64,000 nt of DNA from JAPUEK01 sp963815355 (GTDB taxonomy: Bacteria > Pseudomonadota > Alphaproteobacteria > Rhodobacterales > Rhodobacteraceae), in contig CAWFGJ010000007.1 of the NCBI GenBank assembly GCA_963815355.1, forward strand, positions 73,286 through 137,285, in the 5' to 3' direction. The position numbers and the translations under genes were made by a program. Shown piece after piece: positions 35,741-42,992 of the stretch (the first letter of the stretch is position 1; every line of letters starts with the position of its first letter). The notes under the pieces were generated by a model. It saw nothing but the letters and a program-made list of their open reading frames with translations, was not told the origin of the DNA and did not search any database.

Positions 35741-36385
35741 TCAGAAGTCTATGGCAGCGGATGGAATGACCCTGCGGGCAACAAAAATACCTGTGATCGG
35801 CGCTTCTGGAAATCGCTCGGATAGCACTCTTTGCATCGCTTTAAAGTGAGTTCCGGCAGTTAACACGTCATCGAATATCCCAATGACTTTGGGCGGGTTT
35901 GCCGCTAGAGCTTCGTCAATTTGATAAATCGCCAAAAGCTCTTCAACCGAAAGTCGATGACCGCCGGGACCAGCCTCATGTGCTCTGATTGTCGACTCTG
36001 TTTGCACAACGAGGTTTCGGACATCTAGCCCTGCCCTAATACCTCGGCAAACTTGCTCCATCCTGTCATCATAGTCCGCATCACCGACAATCTTAGAGCC
36101 GGGGATTGGAACTAGCGTCGCAATATCAAGCCACTTCGGATTCAAGGCCGGTGCCAATGTCTGATAGCAATGTTGAATTGCTCGTGCCTTGTAGTGCCAA
36201 CCGCCTTTTGTCGTTCTTTCGCTGGGTTTCTTTTTGAGATTTATTATGAGCTGATTGGTGGGCGTCTCATATCCTACACCCGGGGTATAGTCATAAAGAT
36301 ACAAGCATTTATCCGCAGCAGTTAGCCGCGCGTGCTGATCTCTTGTGGTCTCATCAACAACACGAAGTCGAATTGGGTCAGCCAA
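35741..36385 (-). CDS. ComF-like phosphoribosyltransferase, cargo gene 2
   Basis: Protein of 214 residues of the type I phosphoribosyltransferase fold. The PRPP-binding loop is VIGIFDDVLTAGTHFKAM, with the two acidic residues and Thr-Ala-Gly-Thr as in ComF C-terminal domains. LVPIPGSK upstream fits the pyrophosphate loop. The N-terminal cysteine cluster of full ComF is absent. The start is a TTG inside the end of the dprA-like gene (8-base overlap), so the two are translationally coupled. The base composition is less GC-rich than the phage genes around it. The substrate is unknown; a nucleotide or base is likely from the fold. Confidence 0.75.
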   Translation of the reverse strand: MADPIRLRVVDETTRDQHARLTAADKCLYLYDYTPGVGYETPTNQLIINLKKKPSERTTKGGWHYKARAIQHCYQTLAPALNPKWLDIATLVPIPGSKIVGDADYDDRMEQVCRGIRAGLDVRNLVVQTESTIRAHEAGPGGHRLSVEELLAIYQIDEALAANPPKVIGIFDDVLTAGTHFKAMQRVLSERFPEAPITGIFVARRVIPSAAIDF

Positions 36386-37256
36386 GTGCGCTCCAAATAT
36401 CTTCTGGGTTTCTCACCCGAATTGCACCTTCAGCGGCAAACTTGGCGGGCCAAGTAATGTTGGGATTATTAAAACACAATTCAAGAATGAACAGCTTACG
36501 GCCTTGGTGCAAAGCTGCTCGTGCTTGAGTAAGAGTGCCAGAAGTATCTCCTGCCTCAACTATGATCGTTCCTTCCGTAAGGGCACTCATTGTTGCATTT
36601 CGCTCAGGAAAAAAGAGCCGGTTCTGCGGAACAGCTTGTCGAGAATATCTGATCACAGGGACTTGCGAGATCAGCAAGTGCTCACTTGCTATATTGTCTT
36701 GCAATCGCTTATTCTCTTTCGGGTAATAAACTCCCAATGGCGTTCCAATTACAGCGGCAACGCGGCCTTTCGCTTCAATTGCTGAAGTAAGGGCCGCCGT
36801 ATCAATCCCCTTGGCAAGACCAGAAACAACTGTGAAGCCGCGATCCACCAATTCACGAGCAATTCTTGCCGCTCTTTTAACGCCGTCGTCGGAAGCTTCA
36901 CGGCTACCCACAACAGCCACACACCGCGTTTCTGAAATCTCCCATTCACCCTGATAATAGAGTAACTCGATTGGGTGACGGGCATCCCGGAGCTTGTCAG
37001 GGTAGTCCCCAGCGTGATGAATTCGCAGATCCAAACGGCTTGACGCCAGATGCAGCGAACCTTTTCTAAGACCTCGCCGTGCGCACTCTTGAGCAATGGA
37101 AGGCTCGACGAAATCCGAAGGCATCGCATCAGGGTCGGCCGCAAATCGCTCAGCTATCTTCTTGAACGAAGCACCTTGCTCAATCCACATCGCCTCGTAG
37201 GCCCCAAGCTCACGATCGTGGGGATATCGGCGACAGCGCTGGACCGTCGGCCTCAA
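36378..37256 (-). CDS. DprA/Smf-like Rossmann (SLOG) protein, cargo gene 1
   Basis: Up to 292 residues. A short N-terminal domain (ELGAYEAMWIEQGASFKKIAERF) precedes the DprA Rossmann fold: YPDKLRDARHPIELLYYQG, CVAVVGSREASDDG, VVSGLAKGIDTAA, FPERNATMSALTEGTIIVEA and SGTLTQARAALHQGRKLF. It stops right after the fold (NPEDIWSALG) and lacks the C-terminal winged helix of housekeeping DprA. Classical DprA loads RecA on single-stranded DNA. Small SLOG relatives have been proposed to sense or process nucleotides in conflict systems. The start is uncertain: TTG 37256, or ATG 37190, which would cut the conserved ELGAYEAMW. Coupled to the phosphoribosyltransferase. Confidence 0.75.
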   Translation of the reverse strand: MRPTVQRCRRYPHDRELGAYEAMWIEQGASFKKIAERFAADPDAMPSDFVEPSIAQECARRGLRKGSLHLASSRLDLRIHHAGDYPDKLRDARHPIELLYYQGEWEISETRCVAVVGSREASDDGVKRAARIARELVDRGFTVVSGLAKGIDTAALTSAIEAKGRVAAVIGTPLGVYYPKENKRLQDNIASEHLLISQVPVIRYSRQAVPQNRLFFPERNATMSALTEGTIIVEAGDTSGTLTQARAALHQGRKLFILELCFNNPNITWPAKFAAEGAIRVRNPEDIWSALG

Positions 37257-37593
37257 AACTGCAGTCGGTTTCAGCGTTTTCGCAGACTCGTGAAAGGTCG
37301 AACCTTCGCAGCGGCTTGACTGCTGAGACCTGCTAACATTCCGATAACTCCCCTTTTGACCTTGAACTATGCGTTGGACAGGGCGGTTGAATTGGTCAGA
37401 GTCAGCTGAACGTCAGTCCGGGCTCCGGTTGGTCGCCAGTATCGGACAGGTTCTCGCAGTTTTCTCATGCATGTTCCTATTTTGTTCACGCCGCGGCGGT
37501 CAAGCTATGTTCTCGACAGCCAAGCGGATTTGATCGACTAGCGGGGTCCTTCTTGGGCAAGGTCACGCTGGCCAGTTCCTCTTCGCGACTCGG
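37257..37593. other. Spacer between terminase and cargo module, no supported gene
   Basis: 337 bases, unusually long for this compact element, with no frame I can support. It should hold the promoter for the dprA-like gene, so the cargo may be expressed apart from the structural genes. I cannot place clear -35/-10 boxes. Confidence 0.45.
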
Positions 37594-39293
37594 TCAAGAT
37601 TCATCCCCACCAGTTGCCGGGCCGCCAAGGGCGTAGACGGTGGCGTCAAGCGTCTCGGCACGCTTGCCCGGGATGCGTTCAAACCGCCGGACGGGCTGGC
37701 CCTTGAAGTATTTCACCACGCGGCGTTCGCTGGTCAGTTGCTCAAAGAAGATCGGTTCCAGATCGGACAGAGAACCGGAAGCCGTTGCCACGGGCAAGGC
37801 GGTTGAAGAGTTGGGCCTTGATCGCGTCCACCCCGATCAGGAAGAGCGGTGCGCCTTGGTGGATGACCGGGCGATAAAGGGGCGGCTGAAGCCTGACACG
37901 CCCTTGCCGACACGACACGCGCGCCCGAACCGGGACCGGGTGAAGCCGTGGACAAGATCGGCGTGCCCGCCGTCGCCGGAGTCGATCACGGAGGCGTCGC
38001 AGGTCAGAAATGCCCGCCCGCCGGGTGCTCGCCAGATGGTCTTCAGGGCCGAGTCCAGGTCGATCCAAGTCGGCGTCGGAATCTATCGGCCCCCAGATGA
38101 CATGATGCGACAGAATGAAGGTCTGATCGCCCTTGCCATGCCCAAGGAAGACCAGTTCAAGCCGGTCATCTTGGCAGTCAACTCCAGCGGTGACGATCAG
38201 CACTTCCGGCGGGATCCGGTCGGGCAGCCCGAACGGTTCCCGCTTGGCAGCCAAGTTCGTTTTCGTCCAGATCGTCTTGCGCCTCTCGCCACGGTTCCCC
38301 CAAGACCAGATTCACAAAGGTCTGAAGCGTAGCCGGGCTATCCTTGGCCCGGATAAATTCCGCCGCCAAGATGCCCCAAGAGGCGTTTGCATGGGGCGAC
38401 ACAAGCGCATTGATCCTGAAGCCCGCGTGCCCTTCCACATGCGGCTGTGTGGCCCGCCAGCGGCCCTTCTCCACGGCGGCGGCCTTGTGCCGCTCTGCCA
38501 CCAGTGACGTGCAGCACGGGCAGCGCCAAGCGGCCTCTTGTGGCTTCCCTTCCGGCCATTCGATGTTTGCCCATTTGACTTCGCTGAAGTCGCCACAGTC
38601 CGGGCACGGGATTTCAAAAATGCGCTGATCAGACTCAGCATAGAGGCGCGACACGGGGCCATGATCGAATACCGGAGTCGATCCTGCCAAGATTTTGCGG
38701 TCTGGAAACGCAAGCGTGCGCATGGTGGCAAGGGCTATGGGGTCGCCTTCCTGCCCGATCTCAAAGCCGTCAATTTCATCCAAGAGCAGAAATCTTGGCA
38801 TTGTGTCGCCGCAAGTTTCGGGGGCTTTTTGCGGCCACCAGTTTGAGGCTGCCCCCGGAAAGCGTTTCGACATAAGAGTTCGAGCGGCCCGAACTCGTCG
38901 GCTTCAGCGTCCAGAAGCCCGCGCAAGGCCGGGGAAGCGTCAAAGGTGCCTTCAATGTCCCCCACGGCATAATCCCGGCAATCGTCTTGCGTCGGCAGAA
39001 CGGCCAAGATCGGGCAAGGTTGATTGGCGACGTAGTTTGCAATCACGGCGGTCAGAAGGGAAGTGTAGCCAATGCGGGCGACTCTTTTGCACGGTGATCC
39101 GGCTGACTTCCGGGTCGTCAATGGCGTCACAGATGCCCCGCTGATATGACCAAAGCCGGACCTTGCCGGGCAAAGCCGAAACGGTTGCCGGGAAGTGGAT
39201 GGTAAACTCAATCCACGTCGCCAAGGGCAGCACGGGCGGCGGCTTCAGGGATTGCAGCGCCCGGCGGCGGGTCAGGGTCAGGGCGTCACTCAT
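37594..39293 (-). pseudogene. GpA-type terminase large subunit, about seven frameshifts
   Basis: The protein can be followed in order only by changing frame. Segments: 39293 LWSYQRGICDAIDDPEVSRITVQK; then ARIGYTSLLTAVIANYVANQ and PILAVLPTQDDCRDYAVGDIEGTF; then GGSLKLVAAKSPRNLRRH; RFLLLDEIDGFEIGQEGDP, FEIPCPDCGDFSEVKW and RINALVSPHANASWG; then LIVTAGVDCQDDRLELVFLG; and at the end IFFEQLTSERRVVKYFKG with VRRFERIPGKRAETLDATVYAL. These are lambda GpA-family terminase motifs. Shifts fall near 39087, 38890, 38808, 38250, 38060 and twice between 37850 and 37750. As read, it cannot make a working motor. Confidence 0.8.
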
Positions 39294-39604
39294 TTGCCAA
39301 TTCCTCCAAGACGGCCCGGACTTCGAAGTCGAGGGTCTTCACGTCATGCGGGGTCAGATGCCCAAGGCGGGCAGCGGCACGGCTTGGCAAGGCCAGAAGC
39401 GCCGCCCGAACGTCGCGCAAAATGCCAGCCCATTCCCTTTCGATTTCAGCCAAGGGGGCCAACTCGCCACGGGCGCGGGCATTTGCGGATTCCACCTTTT
39501 CGGCATTGGCACGGGCAAGCCGGATTTTTTCGGCGTTTAGCTCAGGATTGGCGGCCAAGGCCGATGATCCCGACTTAAGGCGCAAAGATTGGATGTAGGC
39601 CGTG
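39286..39604 (-). pseudogene. Terminase small subunit (Nu1-like), N-terminus lost by deletion
   Basis: The C-terminal hundred residues match Nu1-type small terminase: STAYIQSLRLKSGSSALAA, LNAEKIRLARANAEK, RGELAPLAEIEREWAGILRDV and RAALLALPSRAAARLGHLTP. The DNA-binding N-terminal helix-turn-helix is absent. The frame continues upstream into the Walker A region of a VapE-type helicase (GPQGQNKST), so a deletion has fused the two genes. The stop overlaps the terminase large-subunit start by 8 bases, as in intact phages. Confidence 0.7.
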
Positions 39605-41038
39605 CTCTTGTTCTGCCCCTGCGGCCCGGACAGAACAAGCGTATGATCCGCCTTGCAACCGGGCTGCATGACCCGTGCCACCATCTGAATCAGAAACTTG
39701 CGCCCGACAGCCCGGACATAGGCCGAAATCCTCAGCCCCGGCATGGCGCACCAGCCACGAGTCCAGCCGGGGCTTGCCATCATGCCGCACGCGGGCCAGA
39801 TCATCGCGGATCGGGTGGTATTGCCGAAAACGCGCAACGGCCAAAGCCGCATCTGCCACCAGTTCCTTGCCTATGGTCTTCATGCCAAGGCGTTCTATGG
39901 CCGTGCGGGCCAGCACTAAGGCCGCATCGGTCAAAGGGCCGTCGCGCCATTCATCGCGGGCCGTCATAAGGTTGTGCCGCAAACCGGGCAGCACGAAGTC
40001 CACGTTCCGCCCCAGATACAGAATGGCGTTGTGCATGTTGATGATAGGCTTGTCGCCCTGCATCATGGGTGCCCCAAAGTCATCCCGATTGATCGAAAGG
40101 GATTTAGCCTTGGACTTTGCGGGAACTTCGGCAGGGTCGCCAACCATCCCGGCAATCTCGATCTCTTCCAACTCTTCAGCGGTCCAGCACAGATCGAAGT
40201 CAGCAAACACTTCTGCCCGTTCTGCATCGGCTTGGGCTTTGGTATTGGCAACGGCCCTATCCCTTTGGCGCTGATCGGTGGTGCCCCACCAATCGCCCGC
40301 CGGGCCGTTGTCGCGTTCAATGTCGGCAATCGCTTCCTCTTCTGTGCTGCCTGCCCGGAAGAGGTCCAACAGAAGTCTGAAGGCGTCGGCTGATCGGGTT
40401 GCATCCCGCCCGCTCTTGCCTGTCAGAAGGGCCGGGCCTGCGGTCTGCACAAGCCAAAGCACATCGCCAAGGGGCACAAGGCGCAAGGCGTCACCATAGC
40501 CCCCATACGCCCGCCCGCTGACGGTGAAATATCCGGTAGAGACGTGCAGTTCCGCGCCATGATGCGAAGAGCATTTCCATTCGGTTCGGTGATCCTTGCC
40601 CATGGTTTTGCGGATAGCGGGCACGTCTTCGGCTTTGACGCGGAAAAAGAGTTTCACGCCTTCCCCGCTGGGGCTGATCTCCGAATAGGTGTTGAATCGT
40701 TTACAGATCGCTTCAGCCCAAGGTTCCAGCCCGTCACGGTGGCAGCCGTCCAGATCAACTCCGCAAAGGAAAAGACCGTCGCCAAGATCGCCCATTTCGA
40801 TCCCTACGCCGGGTTTGCATCCGGGCTTCTGAAGGGCCTTGGCGCGGGCTTCAGCAGCCTTGCGGGTGCTCCAAGTTGCCGGGGTGTTGTTCTTTGCCGC
40901 ATAACCTGTTGCCGGGTTCAATGGGGCCTTGTTGATCTTCCCTTCGGGCATGGGTGCGCCCGAATAGGCCACCCATCGGGGCAGTGATGCAAGGGCTTGC
41001 AGGTTAATATGTGATATTATATCATATTGATGCGACAT
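39605..41038 (-). pseudogene. Primase with truncated VapE-like helicase, frameshifted
   Basis: From a strong site (AAGGAG, 9 bases before ATG 41038) the frame encodes a bifunctional primase/polymerase-like domain: PRWVAYSGAPMPEGKINKAP, LCGVDLDGC with catalytic acids, SPSGEGVKLFF and YFTVSGRAYG. A linker and the start of a VapE/virulence-E helicase (YHPIRDDLARVRHDGKPRLDSWL) follow. A one-base shift near 39735 moves to the frame with AYVRAVGRKFLIQMVARVMQPG and the Walker A GPQGQNKST. The rest of the ATPase is deleted. An intact version would start replication of a satellite or phage; this one probably cannot unwind DNA. Confidence 0.7.
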
Positions 41039-41068
41039 TGTTTAAGCTCCTTTGTCGTTCTCTGTTGC

Positions 41069-41095
41069 GGCCCGTCGGTTCGTCCCCGGCGGGCC
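41069..41095 (-). promoter_or_regulatory. Leader hairpin of the primase gene
   Basis: GGCCCG/CGGGCC arms with partial extension inside, 30 bases upstream of the primase start on the minus strand. No U tract follows, so a leader structure is more likely than a terminator. Confidence 0.35.
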
Positions 41096-41247
41096 ATTTC
41101 AATTTTGCGGATGTTCTTAGGGTGGCTGACTCAAGCATTGAATCAGGACTATTCGGTTTGACAAAACCGGAAAAAAGCTATGAAAAACAATGGAACGAAA
41201 AAGCAGGGTTTGACAGTCTAAGTCATTGAAATGCCGCAAGGGCCGGA

Positions 41248-41265
41248 GTCCCTCCGGGCCTACCA
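41248..41265 (+). other. att site 3 (right end of island 2)
   Basis: Third copy of GTCCCTCCGGGCCTACCA, preceded by GA as in the tRNA copy. Chromosomal sequence resumes after it; the GGDEF gene ends 63 bases on. Confidence 0.85.
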
Positions 41266-41328
41266 TCCGCCAGCTTTTGCCGATCGGATCGGGGTGGGGT
41301 GCGGTCGGCGAGCGGGGGCTTGGGCGGA

Positions 41329-42336
41329 TCAGGCCTCGCCCTGGGGCTCTCTTTCGAAGACGCTGACACAGCCGCGCCCGGCGTGTTTGGAGCGATAGAG
41401 TGCTGCGTCGGCGTCGCTCAGCATCCGGTCAGCGGCTGGTTCGGCATAATGGGTTGACGCGTTCAGCCCGATGGAGCCAGAGATCTGGCACGGCTGGCCT
41501 TCAAAATCCACTGGGGCCCTGAGACGCTGGATGATGCGTTCCGCGACCCGGCGCAGGGTGGACACATCCGTCAAGCCATTCAGAATAATGATGAATTCGT
41601 CGCCGCCGACGCGGGCCACAGTGTCACTGCTGCGGGTTTCTTCGCGCAGGATCGCGGCCACGCTGCGCAAGACCTGATCGCCCGCCGCATGGCCGAGCGT
41701 GTCGTTCACCTGTTTGAAATAGTCCAGATCGAGGTGCATCAACCCGAAGGTCTGGCGCTGCGCGATCAGCACCTGCAAGGTGCTGTCCAGCGCGCGGCGA
41801 TTGCGCAGGCCGGTCAGCGTGTCGGTCAGGGCCTGTTCCTCGGCATTCACCTTGGCCCCTTGCAGGCGTTGGTTCAGGCTGCGCCATTCTTCGACAACGG
41901 CGGATTTCGCCTCATCAAGGTAGAGCATTTCGACGGCCAGATCGGTGGCGGCAAAATCGGCGTCGGTCAGGCGGTTTCGGCGCACCGCCTCGGCCACGCC
42001 GATGCCGAAGGACAGGTTCATCAGCACCCCCGCCCCCGGCAGTGCGATGGCATGGCCACGCAGCATCACGGTCGCATCAGACACCAGCGCGAGGTGCAGC
42101 CGTTCGCCCATCCGGTGTTGCAGCGTCTGCAGATTGGCGGGGCGCGACGGGCGCCGGAGGGTCACGATATCGCCCACCAAGGCACCCAGCAACGACGCCT
42201 CGGGCACGATCTTGGCCAAGGTGGGACCTGCGCCGATGATCCGGCCCTGCCCATCCAGCACCAGATGCATCGGCATCAGCTGCGCCAGCGCGTCGGGGGT
42301 CAGAAACACGCCGCTCTGCTCGGTCGCGCCTGCCAT
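41329..42336 (-). CDS. Diguanylate cyclase with PAS/HNOBA-like N-terminal domain
   Basis: Protein of 335 residues. The first 150 (MAGATEQSGVFLTPDALAQLMPMHLVLDGQGRIIG...) resemble the H-NOX-associated (HNOBA) or PAS-type sensor domain. A coiled-coil helix (AVVEEWRSLNQRLQGAKVNAEEQ) leads to a GGDEF domain with an intact active site (VGGDEF) and an RxxD inhibitory site five residues before it (RSSD). It should make cyclic di-GMP from two GTP. The start lies four bases after the H-NOX-like stop, so the two form a signalling pair. Confidence 0.85.
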   Translation of the reverse strand: MAGATEQSGVFLTPDALAQLMPMHLVLDGQGRIIGAGPTLAKIVPEASLLGALVGDIVTLRRPSRPANLQTLQHRMGERLHLALVSDATVMLRGHAIALPGAGVLMNLSFGIGVAEAVRRNRLTDADFAATDLAVEMLYLDEAKSAVVEEWRSLNQRLQGAKVNAEEQALTDTLTGLRNRRALDSTLQVLIAQRQTFGLMHLDLDYFKQVNDTLGHAAGDQVLRSVAAILREETRSSDTVARVGGDEFIIILNGLTDVSTLRRVAERIIQRLRAPVDFEGQPCQISGSIGLNASTHYAEPAADRMLSDADAALYRSKHAGRGCVSVFEREPQGEA

Positions 42337-42340
42337 CGGA

Positions 42341-42928
42341 TCAGCCGGGCGATACGGCCAGATCAAAGCGACGCCCAGCGGCAAAGCTTTGATCCAGCAG
42401 GTGAATGGCCACGATTTCCGCCCCGTCTGACACGCCCACAAATTCCAGCAGCGCCAAAGCGCCATAATCATCGGCCATCGCCCGCAACAGGCCGACGATC
42501 ACATGCCCGGTCCCCGGCAGCTCCCCCCGAACCGACAGGCGGAAGGTACCCGCCTCTGTTTCCGCCAGTTCCAGCGCGGGCAGGTCGAGATCGGGCAAGG
42601 CCAGACGCCCGCGTTCGGGCAGGTCTTCCAGCGAATGGACGAATTCAACAAAGCTTGCCCCGCCGAAGCGCAAAAGGCGACGCAACGCTTCGACATTGGG
42701 GTGCGAGATCAGATAGGTGCCCAGATCTTCCAGCAGCGTTTCGCGCGGACGGTCAAGCAAGGTGCCAGCGGCGGTCAAAACCGCCTCGGTCAGGGCCGGG
42801 TCATACCGCAGCATCGCCTCAAAGCTGTCAAAGCCAAGCCGCGCCTCTTGGGCCACGGCCTGCCACAGCGCAAGACCATAGGTGTCGCGCAGAAAGCATT
42901 GAAGCGAGCGGTTTATCAAACCATGCAT
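42341..42928 (-). CDS. H-NOX-like protein without the proximal heme histidine
   Basis: Protein of 195 residues with the H-NOX fold pattern: MHGLINRSLQCFLRDTYG at the start, FGGASFVEFVHSLEDLP in the middle and HVIVGLLRAMADDYG toward the end. In H-NOX proteins the middle segment carries LDxLH, whose histidine binds heme iron; here it reads LEDLP, with Pro104 at the histidine position. The heme-propionate motif YxSxR reads RLSVR (130-134), keeping Ser and Arg but not Tyr. It probably binds heme differently or not at all. Coupled to the GGDEF gene, so it is likely the input subunit of a cyclic di-GMP switch. Confidence 0.75.
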   Translation of the reverse strand: MHGLINRSLQCFLRDTYGLALWQAVAQEARLGFDSFEAMLRYDPALTEAVLTAAGTLLDRPRETLLEDLGTYLISHPNVEALRRLLRFGGASFVEFVHSLEDLPERGRLALPDLDLPALELAETEAGTFRLSVRGELPGTGHVIVGLLRAMADDYGALALLEFVGVSDGAEIVAIHLLDQSFAAGRRFDLAVSPG

Positions 42929-42992
42929 TGCAGATCCGGCGTTGATTCTCAGGAGAGTCTAGGCGGCTGTCGTTAAGAAATAGCCAAAACGG

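Larger units (their letters stand above)
29716..41265. mobile_element. Island 2: capsid-forming phage-satellite-like element
   Basis: An 11.5-kb element between att copies 2 and 3 with all recognised genes on the minus strand. In transcription order: primase-VapE remnant, terminase small and large subunits (both damaged), DprA-like and phosphoribosyltransferase cargo, a hypothetical, portal, a small frame, protease/capsid fusion, gpW-like joiner, capsid cement, AlpA-like factor and integrase. No tail, baseplate, lysis or repressor gene is seen. The capsid cement stop is only four bases from the AlpA start, so absent tail genes do not look like a local deletion at that joint. This matches the idea of a capsid-forming satellite that borrows tails from a helper phage. 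A reduced prophage is the alternative. Confidence 0.7.
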
